From Streptomyces atroolivaceus (GTDB lineage Bacteria; Actinomycetota; Actinomycetes; Streptomycetales; Streptomycetaceae), in assembly GCF_000717025.1 (NCBI RefSeq), contig NZ_JNXG01000001.1, positions 496,001 through 560,000 on the forward strand: DNA of 64,000 nt, given 5' to 3'. Below the pieces are notes generated by a model. It was not told where the DNA came from. It worked only from the letters and a program-made list of their open reading frames with translations, and did no database searches. Numbering within the stretch: position 1 is the stretch's first letter; each line of letters opens with the position of its first letter. Positions 16,199 to 24,000 of the stretch are shown here, piece after piece. The translations under genes and the position numbers were made by a program.

Positions 16199-17080
16199 AT
16201 GCCAATCGGCATCAACTGGCAATGGGGATTAACTGTGGGCGAGAGCGAGCTTCTCACTTTTCCGGACTACGTTACGGAGTCTTCCTCCGAGTTTCATAAG
16301 CAGCATGTGTCCGATATGTTGCTTTTTAGTGCGAGTGAACTTCTGGCTAATCATCATGAAAAATTCTTTCTCTCGCCGCGCGGGGAATTCAACCAAAGCG
16401 GTTTCGATCCCGAAGCTTTGCGCAGGCATCTTTCTAAGACGATGGCTTACCGGGAGCAGATTAATGAGACGCGAGCGACTCGCGCAGAAGTGGCGATCGT
16501 CAGAACGGTTGAAAACTTTCTTTGCTACATTACCGATGTTCTGACCGAAGCTATGATCGCATGTCCTCAACTACTGAAGTCGCAAGAGCAGGTCACGATG
16601 GCTGACGTTCTTGAGCATTCTTCCATCGAGGAATTTGTTCACTGGGCTGCTGAACAACACGTCGCACGACTTTCATTCAAGGGGCTATCGGAAATCGCTG
16701 AGTACATCGCGAAACGCCTAGGCTTGCCGGTGCATACGAATCGTGACGACTGGGAGACAGTTAAGCGAGCCGTGGCAATTCGCAACCTAATCGTTCATCG
16801 CAGATCCCGAATTGACGAGCGCTTCATTCGGAGCATGGCGAGCTTTGGTGTGTCACTAGTTGCGGGTGAACGCTACGTGTCTCCCCCATCCATGCTCCCA
16901 GAAGTAATGAAATGCACGAAACGAATTGTAGGTGACTTCGACTTGCGCGTTGCGAAAAAATTCAATGTGCCGCTATTTGACATTAACGAGGTTTCTTGGT
17001 TCGCGGCACCTACGGGCCCCAAAGTGCTCAAGGAAGTCCCATTGGTGGATAAGGGCACCTCTGAGACGGAGGCGGAATAG
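16199..17080 (+). CDS. Low-GC HEPN-like cargo protein
   Basis: A 293-aa, mainly helical protein of no family I can name. Near the C-terminal third it has VKRAVAIRNLIVHRRSRID, in which Arg195-x4-His200 matches the RX4-6H catalytic signature of HEPN ribonucleases. Base composition is strikingly lower in GC than the flanking genes, with many T- and A-ending codons, so it is a recent acquisition. The start may instead be GTG at 16235, which has GGGGAT upstream. It sits between the regulators and the att copy, where AICE cargo usually lies. An RNase-based defence or toxin role is inferred. Confidence 0.68.
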   Translation: MPIGINWQWGLTVGESELLTFPDYVTESSSEFHKQHVSDMLLFSASELLANHHEKFFLSPRGEFNQSGFDPEALRRHLSKTMAYREQINETRATRAEVAIVRTVENFLCYITDVLTEAMIACPQLLKSQEQVTMADVLEHSSIEEFVHWAAEQHVARLSFKGLSEIAEYIAKRLGLPVHTNRDDWETVKRAVAIRNLIVHRRSRIDERFIRSMASFGVSLVAGERYVSPPSMLPEVMKCTKRIVGDFDLRVAKKFNVPLFDINEVSWFAAPTGPKVLKEVPLVDKGTSETEAE

Positions 17081-17286
17081 GTTCGTCGCGACCACCTGAG
17101 GCGCTTCATGCACCAAGCCACCGCCAGCGCGATGAGGGGGGCGATCGCATGGCCCACACGTGGCGTTGATCGCAGCGAGGGCCGGCCACATGGCCAGGCG
17201 TGGGCCATGTGCGGGCCAAGCTTTATGTCGGGGAAGACCCCCTGAATGTAAGTGCAGGTCAGCGCGGTGTTAGTTGTCTGGGCTGC
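17081..17286. other. Right end of the AICE
   Basis: No gene. The nonamer GCAGGTCAG occurs at 17254-17262, also found twice beside attL and inverted beside attR; it is a candidate integrase arm site. Confidence 0.4.
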
Positions 17287-17347
17287 ACGGTCTTGAAAAC
17301 CGTCGTGGCAGCGATGTCACCGTGGGTTCAAATCCCACACCCACCGC
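17287..17347 (+). repeat. Internal att copy 2 (tRNA-Ser 3' segment)
   Basis: The tRNA-Ser 3' half recurs without a 5' half, so it is no gene. It matches attL except in the variable arm (AGCGATG in place of GCGAG). It is followed by a rho-independent-type hairpin like the one after the outer right copy. It marks the junction of two tandem att-bounded segments. Confidence 0.9.
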
Positions 17348-17354
17348 GGGCGAG

Positions 17355-17389
17355 AGGCCCCTGACCATTACGTATGGTCGGGGGCCTTT
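17355..17389 (+). terminator. tRNA-type terminator after att copy 2
   Basis: AGGCCCCTGACCAT pairs with ATGGTCGGGGGCCT around a short loop and is followed by TTT. It is closely related in sequence to the hairpins at 33202-33231 and 34505-34538. Confidence 0.7.
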
Positions 17390-17509
17390 GCCATGCCCGT
17401 ATCCCGTCGGGCACCGCTGTTCCCCCTGGTTTCCCGCTCGTTCGGGCACGGAAGGGGCACGCGGGGGGCACGGCTGGGCCACGGCGTTGGAGCGGCCGGG
17501 GTCAGCTCG

Positions 17510-18265
17510 TCAGCGGCTGATCGGGATCTCGTAGACGATCTCGCAGTGCGCTGCGGGCACCACGATGTCCGCCGTCTCCACGGGGCGGCCCTCGTCGCTG
17601 TAGTACGTCCGCCGGATGTGCGTCACGAGTGCGGCTTTCTGGATGCCGAGTAGCGATGCTTCCTCGGCGGTCGCGTGCCGTGGTTCGGGCTGCTCCACCG
17701 CGTGGCTGACGGTGACTCCGATCGCGGCCATGCGGTTCACGACACCTGCCCCGGCGTGCGGCCCTCCCTCGGGGAGGACGACGAGTGTGCCAGCGGTGAG
17801 GTCGTAGGGCTCCCAGCTGGTCGAAAGCTGCACCGGCCTGCCGTCCGCCAGGAACTCGTACGTCGTCTTCACGCACAGCTCGCCCTCGGCCACCCCGAGC
17901 CGCGCCGCGATCTCCGCCGGGGCCGGCACCTTCGCGTCGGTCCGGCTCTCCCAGTCGCCCTGTCTGCCGAGCGCCTTCATGTCCTGGCGGAACGGAGCTC
18001 CGCCAGGCTGCTCGCGCGCCGTTGACCGGACGACCCGTACTCGCTGCCGGGGCTCGGCGACGTATGTACCCGATCCGGCGCGGCCTTCCAGCACGCCCTG
18101 GGAGATCAGCAGCTCCTGTGCCCGGCGCACCACGTTCTCGCCCACGCCGCACTCCTGGCCGATCTGGGCGCGGGAGGGGAGGCGTTCCCCCGGCCCCCAG
18201 ACGTGCTCCGCAATGCGCCGCCGGAGTTCGTCGGCGATGCGGAGATACGGCGGTTGCTCAGACAT
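17510..18265 (-). CDS. GntR-family regulator with UTRA domain (KorSA-like)
   Basis: A 251-aa HutC-subfamily regulator. The GntR winged helix (about 5-70, GERLPSRAQIGQECGVGENVVRRA) is followed by a UTRA ligand-binding domain (about 85-245). It resembles KorSA-type repressors of Streptomyces mobile elements. It is transcribed away from a six-gene operon, with two CTAG-type palindromes in the 78-bp gap, which predicts autoregulation and control of the rightward genes. The inducer is unknown. Confidence 0.88.
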   Translation of the reverse strand: MSEQPPYLRIADELRRRIAEHVWGPGERLPSRAQIGQECGVGENVVRRAQELLISQGVLEGRAGSGTYVAEPRQRVRVVRSTAREQPGGAPFRQDMKALGRQGDWESRTDAKVPAPAEIAARLGVAEGELCVKTTYEFLADGRPVQLSTSWEPYDLTAGTLVVLPEGGPHAGAGVVNRMAAIGVTVSHAVEQPEPRHATAEEASLLGIQKAALVTHIRRTYYSDEGRPVETADIVVPAAHCEIVYEIPISR

Positions 18266-18274
18266 ATGGAAAAT

Positions 18275-18305
18275 CTAGTCCACTAGCCCTAATCTAGTTA
18301 ACTAG
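18275..18305. promoter_or_regulatory. Tandem CTAGT-ACTAG operators
   Basis: CTAGTCCACTAG (18275-18286) and the perfect palindrome CTAGTTAACTAG (18294-18305) lie 19 bp centre to centre between divergent starts. CTAG is rare in this genome, so two copies are conspicuous. Likely sites for the adjacent GntR repressor. Confidence 0.75.
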
Positions 18306-18343
18306 CTTCACTGAAAGTGATCGCTGGTGACGGAGGCTGCGCT

Positions 18344-18622
18344 GTGTCCGCTTCGGGAGAGACCGCGGCGGCTATCGCCGCCCGCTTGTCTGCCGCTGGC
18401 CTCCGCCCGCGCGTGGAGGAGCACACCCAGTTCACGACGGTCGAGGCAGAAGTACCGGACACGCTCTCCGCCGATTCATGGCGGGAGGTCCTGGATGCGG
18501 TGGCCGTGGCCGATCGATTCGGGCTCCTGGCCACCAGCTTGCACGGCCGCACCTTATGGGCGGTCGTACGTAAAACGGTCCCCACGACAGGCGACGTCGG
18601 GGGACCGGGCTATCAGCGATAG
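18344..18622 (+). CDS. Small hypothetical protein of the GntR islet
   Basis: A 92-aa protein (VSASGETAAAIAARLSAAG at the start) of predicted alpha/beta fold. GTG at 18344 is preceded by GGAGG at 7 bases; an in-frame ATG at 18317 has no ribosome binding site. First gene of the islet operon facing away from the GntR gene. Similar small proteins accompany GntR regulators in many Streptomyces genomes; function unknown. Confidence 0.68.
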   Translation: MSASGETAAAIAARLSAAGLRPRVEEHTQFTTVEAEVPDTLSADSWREVLDAVAVADRFGLLATSLHGRTLWAVVRKTVPTTGDVGGPGYQR

Positions 18623-18634
18623 GAGCTGAACAGC

Positions 18635-18946
18635 ATGCTCAACCGTATCCGCCATGCCATCTCACGCACCAGAGTGCGGTGCTTCCCTAAGGGCCGGCAT
18701 CGCCGCCCCTTAACGCCCTCGCGGCCGCTGGCTCCTCTCACCTTCCCTGTGCCCGCTGACGCTTCGACCGTCGCCCTGGGTCGGGCTTCGGCCGGCGCGG
18801 TCCACCGTTACCCGCTGAGGGGTGAGGACGTCGCGCTTGTCCGTCCGTACCTGCTGGCGTGGGAAGAGCGAGTCCGGACGCGCACAGTGCTCGTCGCCCC
18901 CCATCTGCCGGCCGACGCCTGGTCGGCCCTCGCGGGGGCCCACTGA
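18635..18946 (+). CDS. Small basic hypothetical protein
   Basis: A 103-aa protein. The N-terminus is Arg-rich and the C-terminal half (YPLRGEDVALVRPYLLAWEERVRTRT) is a conserved-looking motif common in Streptomyces small proteins. Its TGA overlaps the next ATG (TGATG). No function can be assigned. Confidence 0.7.
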   Translation: MLNRIRHAISRTRVRCFPKGRHRRPLTPSRPLAPLTFPVPADASTVALGRASAGAVHRYPLRGEDVALVRPYLLAWEERVRTRTVLVAPHLPADAWSALAGAH

Positions 18947-19149
18947 TGCCACCTCGCCGACAACCACACCCCACGGGCGCAGCTCCCGTCCCGTACCGCT
19001 CGATCGCGTGCTGGATCGGCACACACCACTCCTGCATCGAGCCCTCCCCGGCTCTGGCACCGACTGACGTACCGGTGATCTATGAGGTGTGTGACTGCCC
19101 GTGCCACTCGATGCCAGACTCGTCGGTGCACGTGGAGGTGACGGCGTGA
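18946..19149 (+). CDS. 67-aa Cys/His-rich protein
   Basis: ATG overlaps the previous stop and its stop overlaps the next GTG. It contains CWIGTHHSC and CDCPCH, a likely metal-binding arrangement. Function unknown; it is held in the operon by overlaps on both sides. Confidence 0.62.
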   Translation: MPPRRQPHPTGAAPVPYRSIACWIGTHHSCIEPSPALAPTDVPVIYEVCDCPCHSMPDSSVHVEVTA

Positions 19150-19370
19150 GGGACCGAGCCCTCGTCGGTGCGCTGGCCTCCCCCGTCGAGGTCACCGCGG
19201 CAACCGTGCAGCGCGGCGACATCATCCAACTCGGCGGCCGAGCCTGCCAGGTGAGCGACCTCTTCCAGCTCCCCCAGGGGGCCAAGCAACTGGTCTTCGA
19301 GTCGGGCGAACTACTGGCCCTACACGCCCGCACCCGGCTCATCGCCCTGCGTCTCCGGAGAAGGCGGTGA
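19146..19370 (+). CDS. 74-aa hypothetical protein with beta-barrel-like core
   Basis: The GTG start overlaps the previous stop and the end overlaps the following GntR gene start. The segment VQRGDIIQLGGRACQVSDLFQLPQG resembles small SH3-like domains. Function unknown. Confidence 0.62.
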   Translation: MRDRALVGALASPVEVTAATVQRGDIIQLGGRACQVSDLFQLPQGAKQLVFESGELLALHARTRLIALRLRRRR

Positions 19371-20110
19371 CCGGCTCAGTGCCTCGACGCCACCACGACA
19401 TCGCTGACGACCTACGCCACCAGATCACGACGGGCAGCATCAAGCCTGGCGAACGCCTCCCGTCCGAAGCCGGTCTGGCCGCCAGGTACAGGGTCAGCAC
19501 GGTGACCCTGCGACGCGCTCTCGCCCTGCTCCAGGGCGAAGGACTCGTCGAGAAGATCCACGGCAAGGGCAACTTTGTTCGTCGCCCACGTCGCAAGATC
19601 ATGTACGTCGGAGGCTGGGGCACGCTGGACCCCTGGACCGCGGCTGAGCCAACGCTGCGCATCACGGTTCGCAGCACCACGGTTCCGGCCTCCGTGCACC
19701 TGACGACGCTGCTGAAGGTGCCAACGGGCAGCCCTCTCGCGGAGTACACCTGCCTCAGCCTCGAACACGGGTCACCGCAGGGCCTGGCCCGTATCTACAT
19801 CCCGCGCGACCTGGCCCCCGCCGGAGCCCTCGACGACGACTCCGTGTGCCGGGAGGCAGCCACGCGATTCGCCGTCCTCGGCCCGTCGCCGGCCACCATC
19901 CGAGAGACGGTCTCCGCCCGCTCTCCCACCCCAGACGAAGCGTCGGCCCTCCGCATCGGAAACAACATGGCCGTTCTCGCGATCACGCGCATCGCCACCG
20001 ACACCAACGGCCGCGTCGTAGAAGCCGCGCTCCTGGCCTTTCCGGGAGACCGAGTCGACGCCGCCTTCACCGCCCACCACGTGCTCAACGAGAGGCCAAC
20101 CCAAGGATGA
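19367..20110 (+). CDS. Second GntR/UTRA regulator
   Basis: A 247-aa HutC-type regulator. The winged helix (GERLPSEAGLAARYRVSTVTLRRALALL) is at about 15-75 and the UTRA domain at about 95-240. It starts at GTG overlapping the gene before it and ends in an ATGA overlap with a short reading frame. It is translated as part of the islet operon, whose divergent partner is also a GntR protein, so the islet encodes two linked regulators. Confidence 0.85.
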   Translation: MTGSVPRRHHDIADDLRHQITTGSIKPGERLPSEAGLAARYRVSTVTLRRALALLQGEGLVEKIHGKGNFVRRPRRKIMYVGGWGTLDPWTAAEPTLRITVRSTTVPASVHLTTLLKVPTGSPLAEYTCLSLEHGSPQGLARIYIPRDLAPAGALDDDSVCREAATRFAVLGPSPATIRETVSARSPTPDEASALRIGNNMAVLAITRIATDTNGRVVEAALLAFPGDRVDAAFTAHHVLNERPTQG

Positions 20111-20197
20111 CAACACCGAACGAACTTCGACTCCTCCTGTGGGTCGGGCCCCGGGGGCAGGCCCTGCTACCTGAGCACTGGCGACCCGGAGAGCTAC

Positions 20198-20401
20198 ATG
20201 TCCCGCCTTGCCGATGGCATGGAAGCGGTCCAACTCGGAGCGGCAAACGAACTGCTGGAAGAGGCCTCAGAAGCTCTCGATAACCAGGACACGTCGCTCG
20301 ACGAGATGCGGTGCCTGGTGACAGAGCTGACCGGGGCTCTGCGGGACGTCTTCCGCATCGCAACGAGCCGCGGTCACCTCCGCAACGGGCGAACCGCGTG
20401 A
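20198..20401 (+). CDS. 67-aa helical hypothetical protein
   Basis: An acidic helical protein (EAVQLGAANELLEEASEALDNQD) with GGAGAG four bases before the ATG. An alternative frame starting at 20107, coupled to the GntR stop, overlaps it and looks less protein-like in its second half; a frameshift joining the two cannot be excluded. Last gene of the islet. Confidence 0.5.
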   Translation: MSRLADGMEAVQLGAANELLEEASEALDNQDTSLDEMRCLVTELTGALRDVFRIATSRGHLRNGRTA

Positions 20402-21017
20402 GTCCGCCTATTGATCCAGGGTCCCGCCGACCGGCATAGCAAGAGAGGCCCGTGGCTCTGACCAGATCAGATGCCATGGGCTTCTGGCTTTGTCCGCCGA
20501 CTTCGCCTACCTCGGACGGCCTGAGGACCCCTTCGTCCCGAAGGAGGTTTAGCCGCTGACCCAGTCGGCATGGATCGTGTTCTCCCTCGTCAGGTGGGTG
20601 GTCCCGCTTGGTTTCACGCCGCATGGCAGGGGCTCGGCTCCCAAACGCTCCTTGTCCCGCTCGGGCGAGGGCCTTCCGCTGCCAACCGTGCGGCGGTCTC
20701 TTACTGGACCCGACATCATGTGTGACCGAGCCAGTGACGTCTCGGCTCTCGCTGAGTGACTCGTTGACACCGACCTGTGATGTATCTGCGCCTTATGAAA
20801 TGTGGAGATTTGGCGTAGGTTCTTGCTCTCCTGCCCCGGCGACCGATCTGGCGATAATTGGTCGGTCTGTCAGTGGATGCGTCTACAGTCCGTGGCAGGG
20901 TGACGGTGTGGTGCGTGACACATCGTCGATGCATATGGTGATCGACGTTTCAGGAGCCATGCCGGTGCGGCGTTGGCAGCGGTGCGTTGCTGTGTCAGCA
21001 GCGGGGGCGGGGTAGGC
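20402..21017. other. Leader region of the defence operon
   Basis: No recognisable gene in about 600 bp. Lower GC than the flanking genes. It must hold the promoter of the four-gene operon; a TTGACA at 20764-20769 lacks a well-spaced -10. A short reading frame (20959-21015, MPVRRWQRC...) preceded by CAGGAG ends two bases before the first operon start. Confidence 0.45.
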
Positions 21018-24000
21018 GTGGCGACGAATCGTGACCGTTGGATTCCCGACGAGTGTCTGGTTCGCGAGGTCGACGAGCTCTTCGACCGGGCGATCAACTC
21101 GTATCGTGCGAACTCGAACCTGATTGCGGAGCATGCCAATCAGGAGGAGTCCATCCGAGTCGGCGGATACTCGAACCGCACGCTGTTGGAGCTGGTGCAG
21201 AACGCGGCCGATGCGATGTCGGGAGCCGTCGAGCACGAGGAGGGGGCCGGGCGGGTCGAGATCGTCCTCGACCTCAACCGTCAGACCCTGTACTGCGCGA
21301 ACGCCGGCCGTCCGTTCTCGCGCAACGGTCTCACCACTCTCTCCCACGCGCACCTCAGCGGTAAGAGAGGCGAGGAGATCGGGCGGTTCGGACTCGGGTT
21401 CAAGTCGGTGCTCGCGGTCACCGACGCTCCGCAGGTGTTCAGCCGGTCGATCGCCTTCGAGTTCAACTCTCCCAAGGCGAAGGCGGCCCTCGCGGCGATC
21501 GCCCCCGCATCCAAGAGGCTGCCGGTCCTAAGAACCCTGACGCGGATCGATGCCGACGTCGAGTTCGCCGAGGACCCGATCCTGGCCGAGCTGGCGGAGT
21601 GGGCGGTGACGATCGTCAGACTGCCGCATGCGTCGAGGTTGGAGAACCTCCGGAGGGAGATCGAGGAGTTCCGCTCCGAGTTCCTCCTCTTCGTCAACTC
21701 GGTGCGCGAGGTCCGGCTCCGGGTCGTCGGCGCCGACGCCGACTTCGTGACGAGCCACGTGTCGCGTGACCTCGGTGACGGTAGGTTCCGCATCGAGCGT
21801 CCCGACGGTGACCACGAGGAGTGGTACGTCGAAAATCGGATGCACGCACCCAGCCCCGAGGCTCGGACCGAGGTCGGTGAAGCGGTGTCGCGTGACCGGA
21901 TGAAGGTCACCGTCGCCATGCCGGCACGGTTCGCCCAACTGAAGACGGGCGGGTTCTGGTCGTATTTCCCGCTCCAGGACAGGACGTCGGCGTCCGCCCT
22001 CTTCAACGCCCCTTGGAGCGTGAACGACGACCGCACCACGCTGCTCGCGAACACGTACAACCGGGAGATCCTCGTGACTCTCTCCGGGATGTTCCTCGAC
22101 ATGTTGCCGAAGGTCTCGTCCTTCGACGATCCTGCAGCGCACTTGGACTACATGCCTGCACGTGGTCGCGAGACCCACTCGTTCGGCGATGAGATCCTCT
22201 GCGTTCATATCCCGCAGCTCGGATGCGAGAGGGCTCTGATCCCCGATGCTGCAGGTGCACTGCGCACGCCGCCGGAGCTCCGTCCTCTCGACTTCCGCGT
22301 CAGCGAGGCGTCCGAGCGCGACCACGAAGAGTGGATCAAGTCGCCCCACACCAGTGGCGATGTGCCGCACTGGCGTTGCTACGCCAACAATCAGCGTATG
22401 ACGCGTCTGCGGACGCTTTACGTGTGCAGTGTCTCCTCCGCCTTCGTCGACTCGCGGCCGAGGGATGAGGCGAAGGCGCTGGAGAAAGTACCCAAGAGAG
22501 GCGTCCTGTCGTGGCTGCGCGAGTGGGCGGAGGGGGCCGACGCGGCCACTGCCGCGAGAGCGTTCGACTTCGTGCTGCGGAATCCCAGAGTCGACGGCAT
22601 CGGCTCCGCGAAGGTCATACCCACGACCGACGGCATGAAGTCCGTCAAGGATCGCGGTCAGGTCTTCCTCCATCGCGTGGAGGGCATCGAGGTCGAAGGG
22701 TCGTGCTTCGTCGATCCGGATTTTCTAGCCGTTCCCGGCGTCGAGAAGAAGCTCGGTGACAGGGGCTTCCGGGACCTGGACCCGCTCGCGAAGTTCGAGG
22801 CCAGGATGGCCAAGCTGTCGCCGGAGTCGGAGGATGACGAGCTTCCGAAGTTCTGGGACGCGGCCGTCGACGTGCCCATAGCGCAGGCGCAGAAGGTCGT
22901 GGCGGGCAACAAGGCAGGTGCCCTCAAGGTTCCGACACGCGACGGTGGCTGGGCGTCACCCGAGTACGTACTGGACATCGACGGCCTCGGTGACGGCATT
23001 GCCGACCGAGTGCTGGACAGGACGAAGTGCGTTCCCCAGATCGCCCATGCAGCAGGCGTCATCACAGAACCTGTGGCTTCGTACTCGGTCGAAGAGGAGG
23101 TCCATTTCGACGACTACTGCCAGTACGTCCTGGATGAGCTGAACCGGAGGTTGGGGCCCGGGGAGCGCCACGTCGAAGAGGTCGAGTTCGACAAGGGCGA
23201 CGGCCCGGGCCCGTTCTCGGCGCTCCTCATGCTGAAGGAGGCGGAGGCGCCTGAGGGCATCCGCGAACACTGGACGGAGAGGCTACTCAGGCTCGACGAG
23301 ACGGGTCACTGGCTCTGCACGGACGTCGACACGGGGCTCACCCACCGAGTCGCTTCCCCCGTGCGATGGGCGGTGGACCAGGCTGGCCTGCTGAAGTCGA
23401 GCCGCGGTTACCGGGCTCCCGGTCACGTCGTCTCCGCGTCGCTCGTCGAGTACGAGGCCCTGCTGCCTCTCTTCTGCGGACCGCGCCACGTCGAAGACGC
23501 CCTGGCACTACCGAAGGGGCTGGACGAGGTTCCGGCGGAAGTCATGCGCGGAGCGCTCCGATCGGAGGTCCTCAAGCCGATCAAGAACGGGGCCCTGACG
23601 GGGTTCGTCCTCACTGCCGGCAGGACCGCATTCCCGGACGGGCGTCCGGCACTCATCCCCGCCAGGGTTGGACGCGTCATCGAGGCGAGGCGACCCGACG
23701 CGGTGTACTTGGCGACGACCGAAGAAGAACGCGCGTTCCTCAGCATGAGGCAGAAGCCGTACCTCAAGGCGGACCCCGACGAAGCGGAGCTGCTCGTCGA
23801 GGAGGTCGGATGTCGTCGGTTCGAGGACAGCTTCTCCTTCTCGCTGCTGGTCGACGGCCGGCAGGGCGAGGAGCGCGTCATCGACGTGTACGCCGGGCTG
23901 CGTTCGACCTTCGTCGAGGACAAGGTCGTGAACGCGACCGTGGCGAAGGCCGTCCAAATCACGAAGCGCGTGACCACCGAGGACGGCGTCGAGGACCAGA

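Larger units (their letters stand above)
1284..17347. mobile_element. Complete actinomycete integrative and conjugative element (AICE), RepPP type
   Basis: About 16 kb lies between att copies 1 and 2 and contains every AICE module in the usual order: int, xis, replication (prim-pol plus DUF3631), methyltransferase, small zinc proteins, TraB translocase, spread-type membrane proteins, regulators, and one cargo gene. There is no relaxase, as expected for TraB-type double-stranded DNA transfer. All open frames appear intact, so the element could be active. The internal att copy differs from the outer two in the variable arm, which suggests that this element and the adjoining segment arrived separately. 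Confidence 0.85.

Noticed and set aside
16012..16299. Open frame of 95 codons upstream of the HEPN-like gene
   Set aside because: Poor coding character and overlap in another frame with the better-supported low-GC gene.
17287..17347. Functional tRNA genes at att copies 2 and 3
   Set aside because: Both copies lack the 5' half (acceptor 5' strand and D-arm) and cannot fold as tRNA.
19846..20283. Frame starting at the ATGA overlap after the second GntR gene (from 20107)
   Set aside because: The start is well placed, but the second half is an Arg/Gly-rich reading that conflicts with the better 67-aa frame; possible frameshift noted in that entry.
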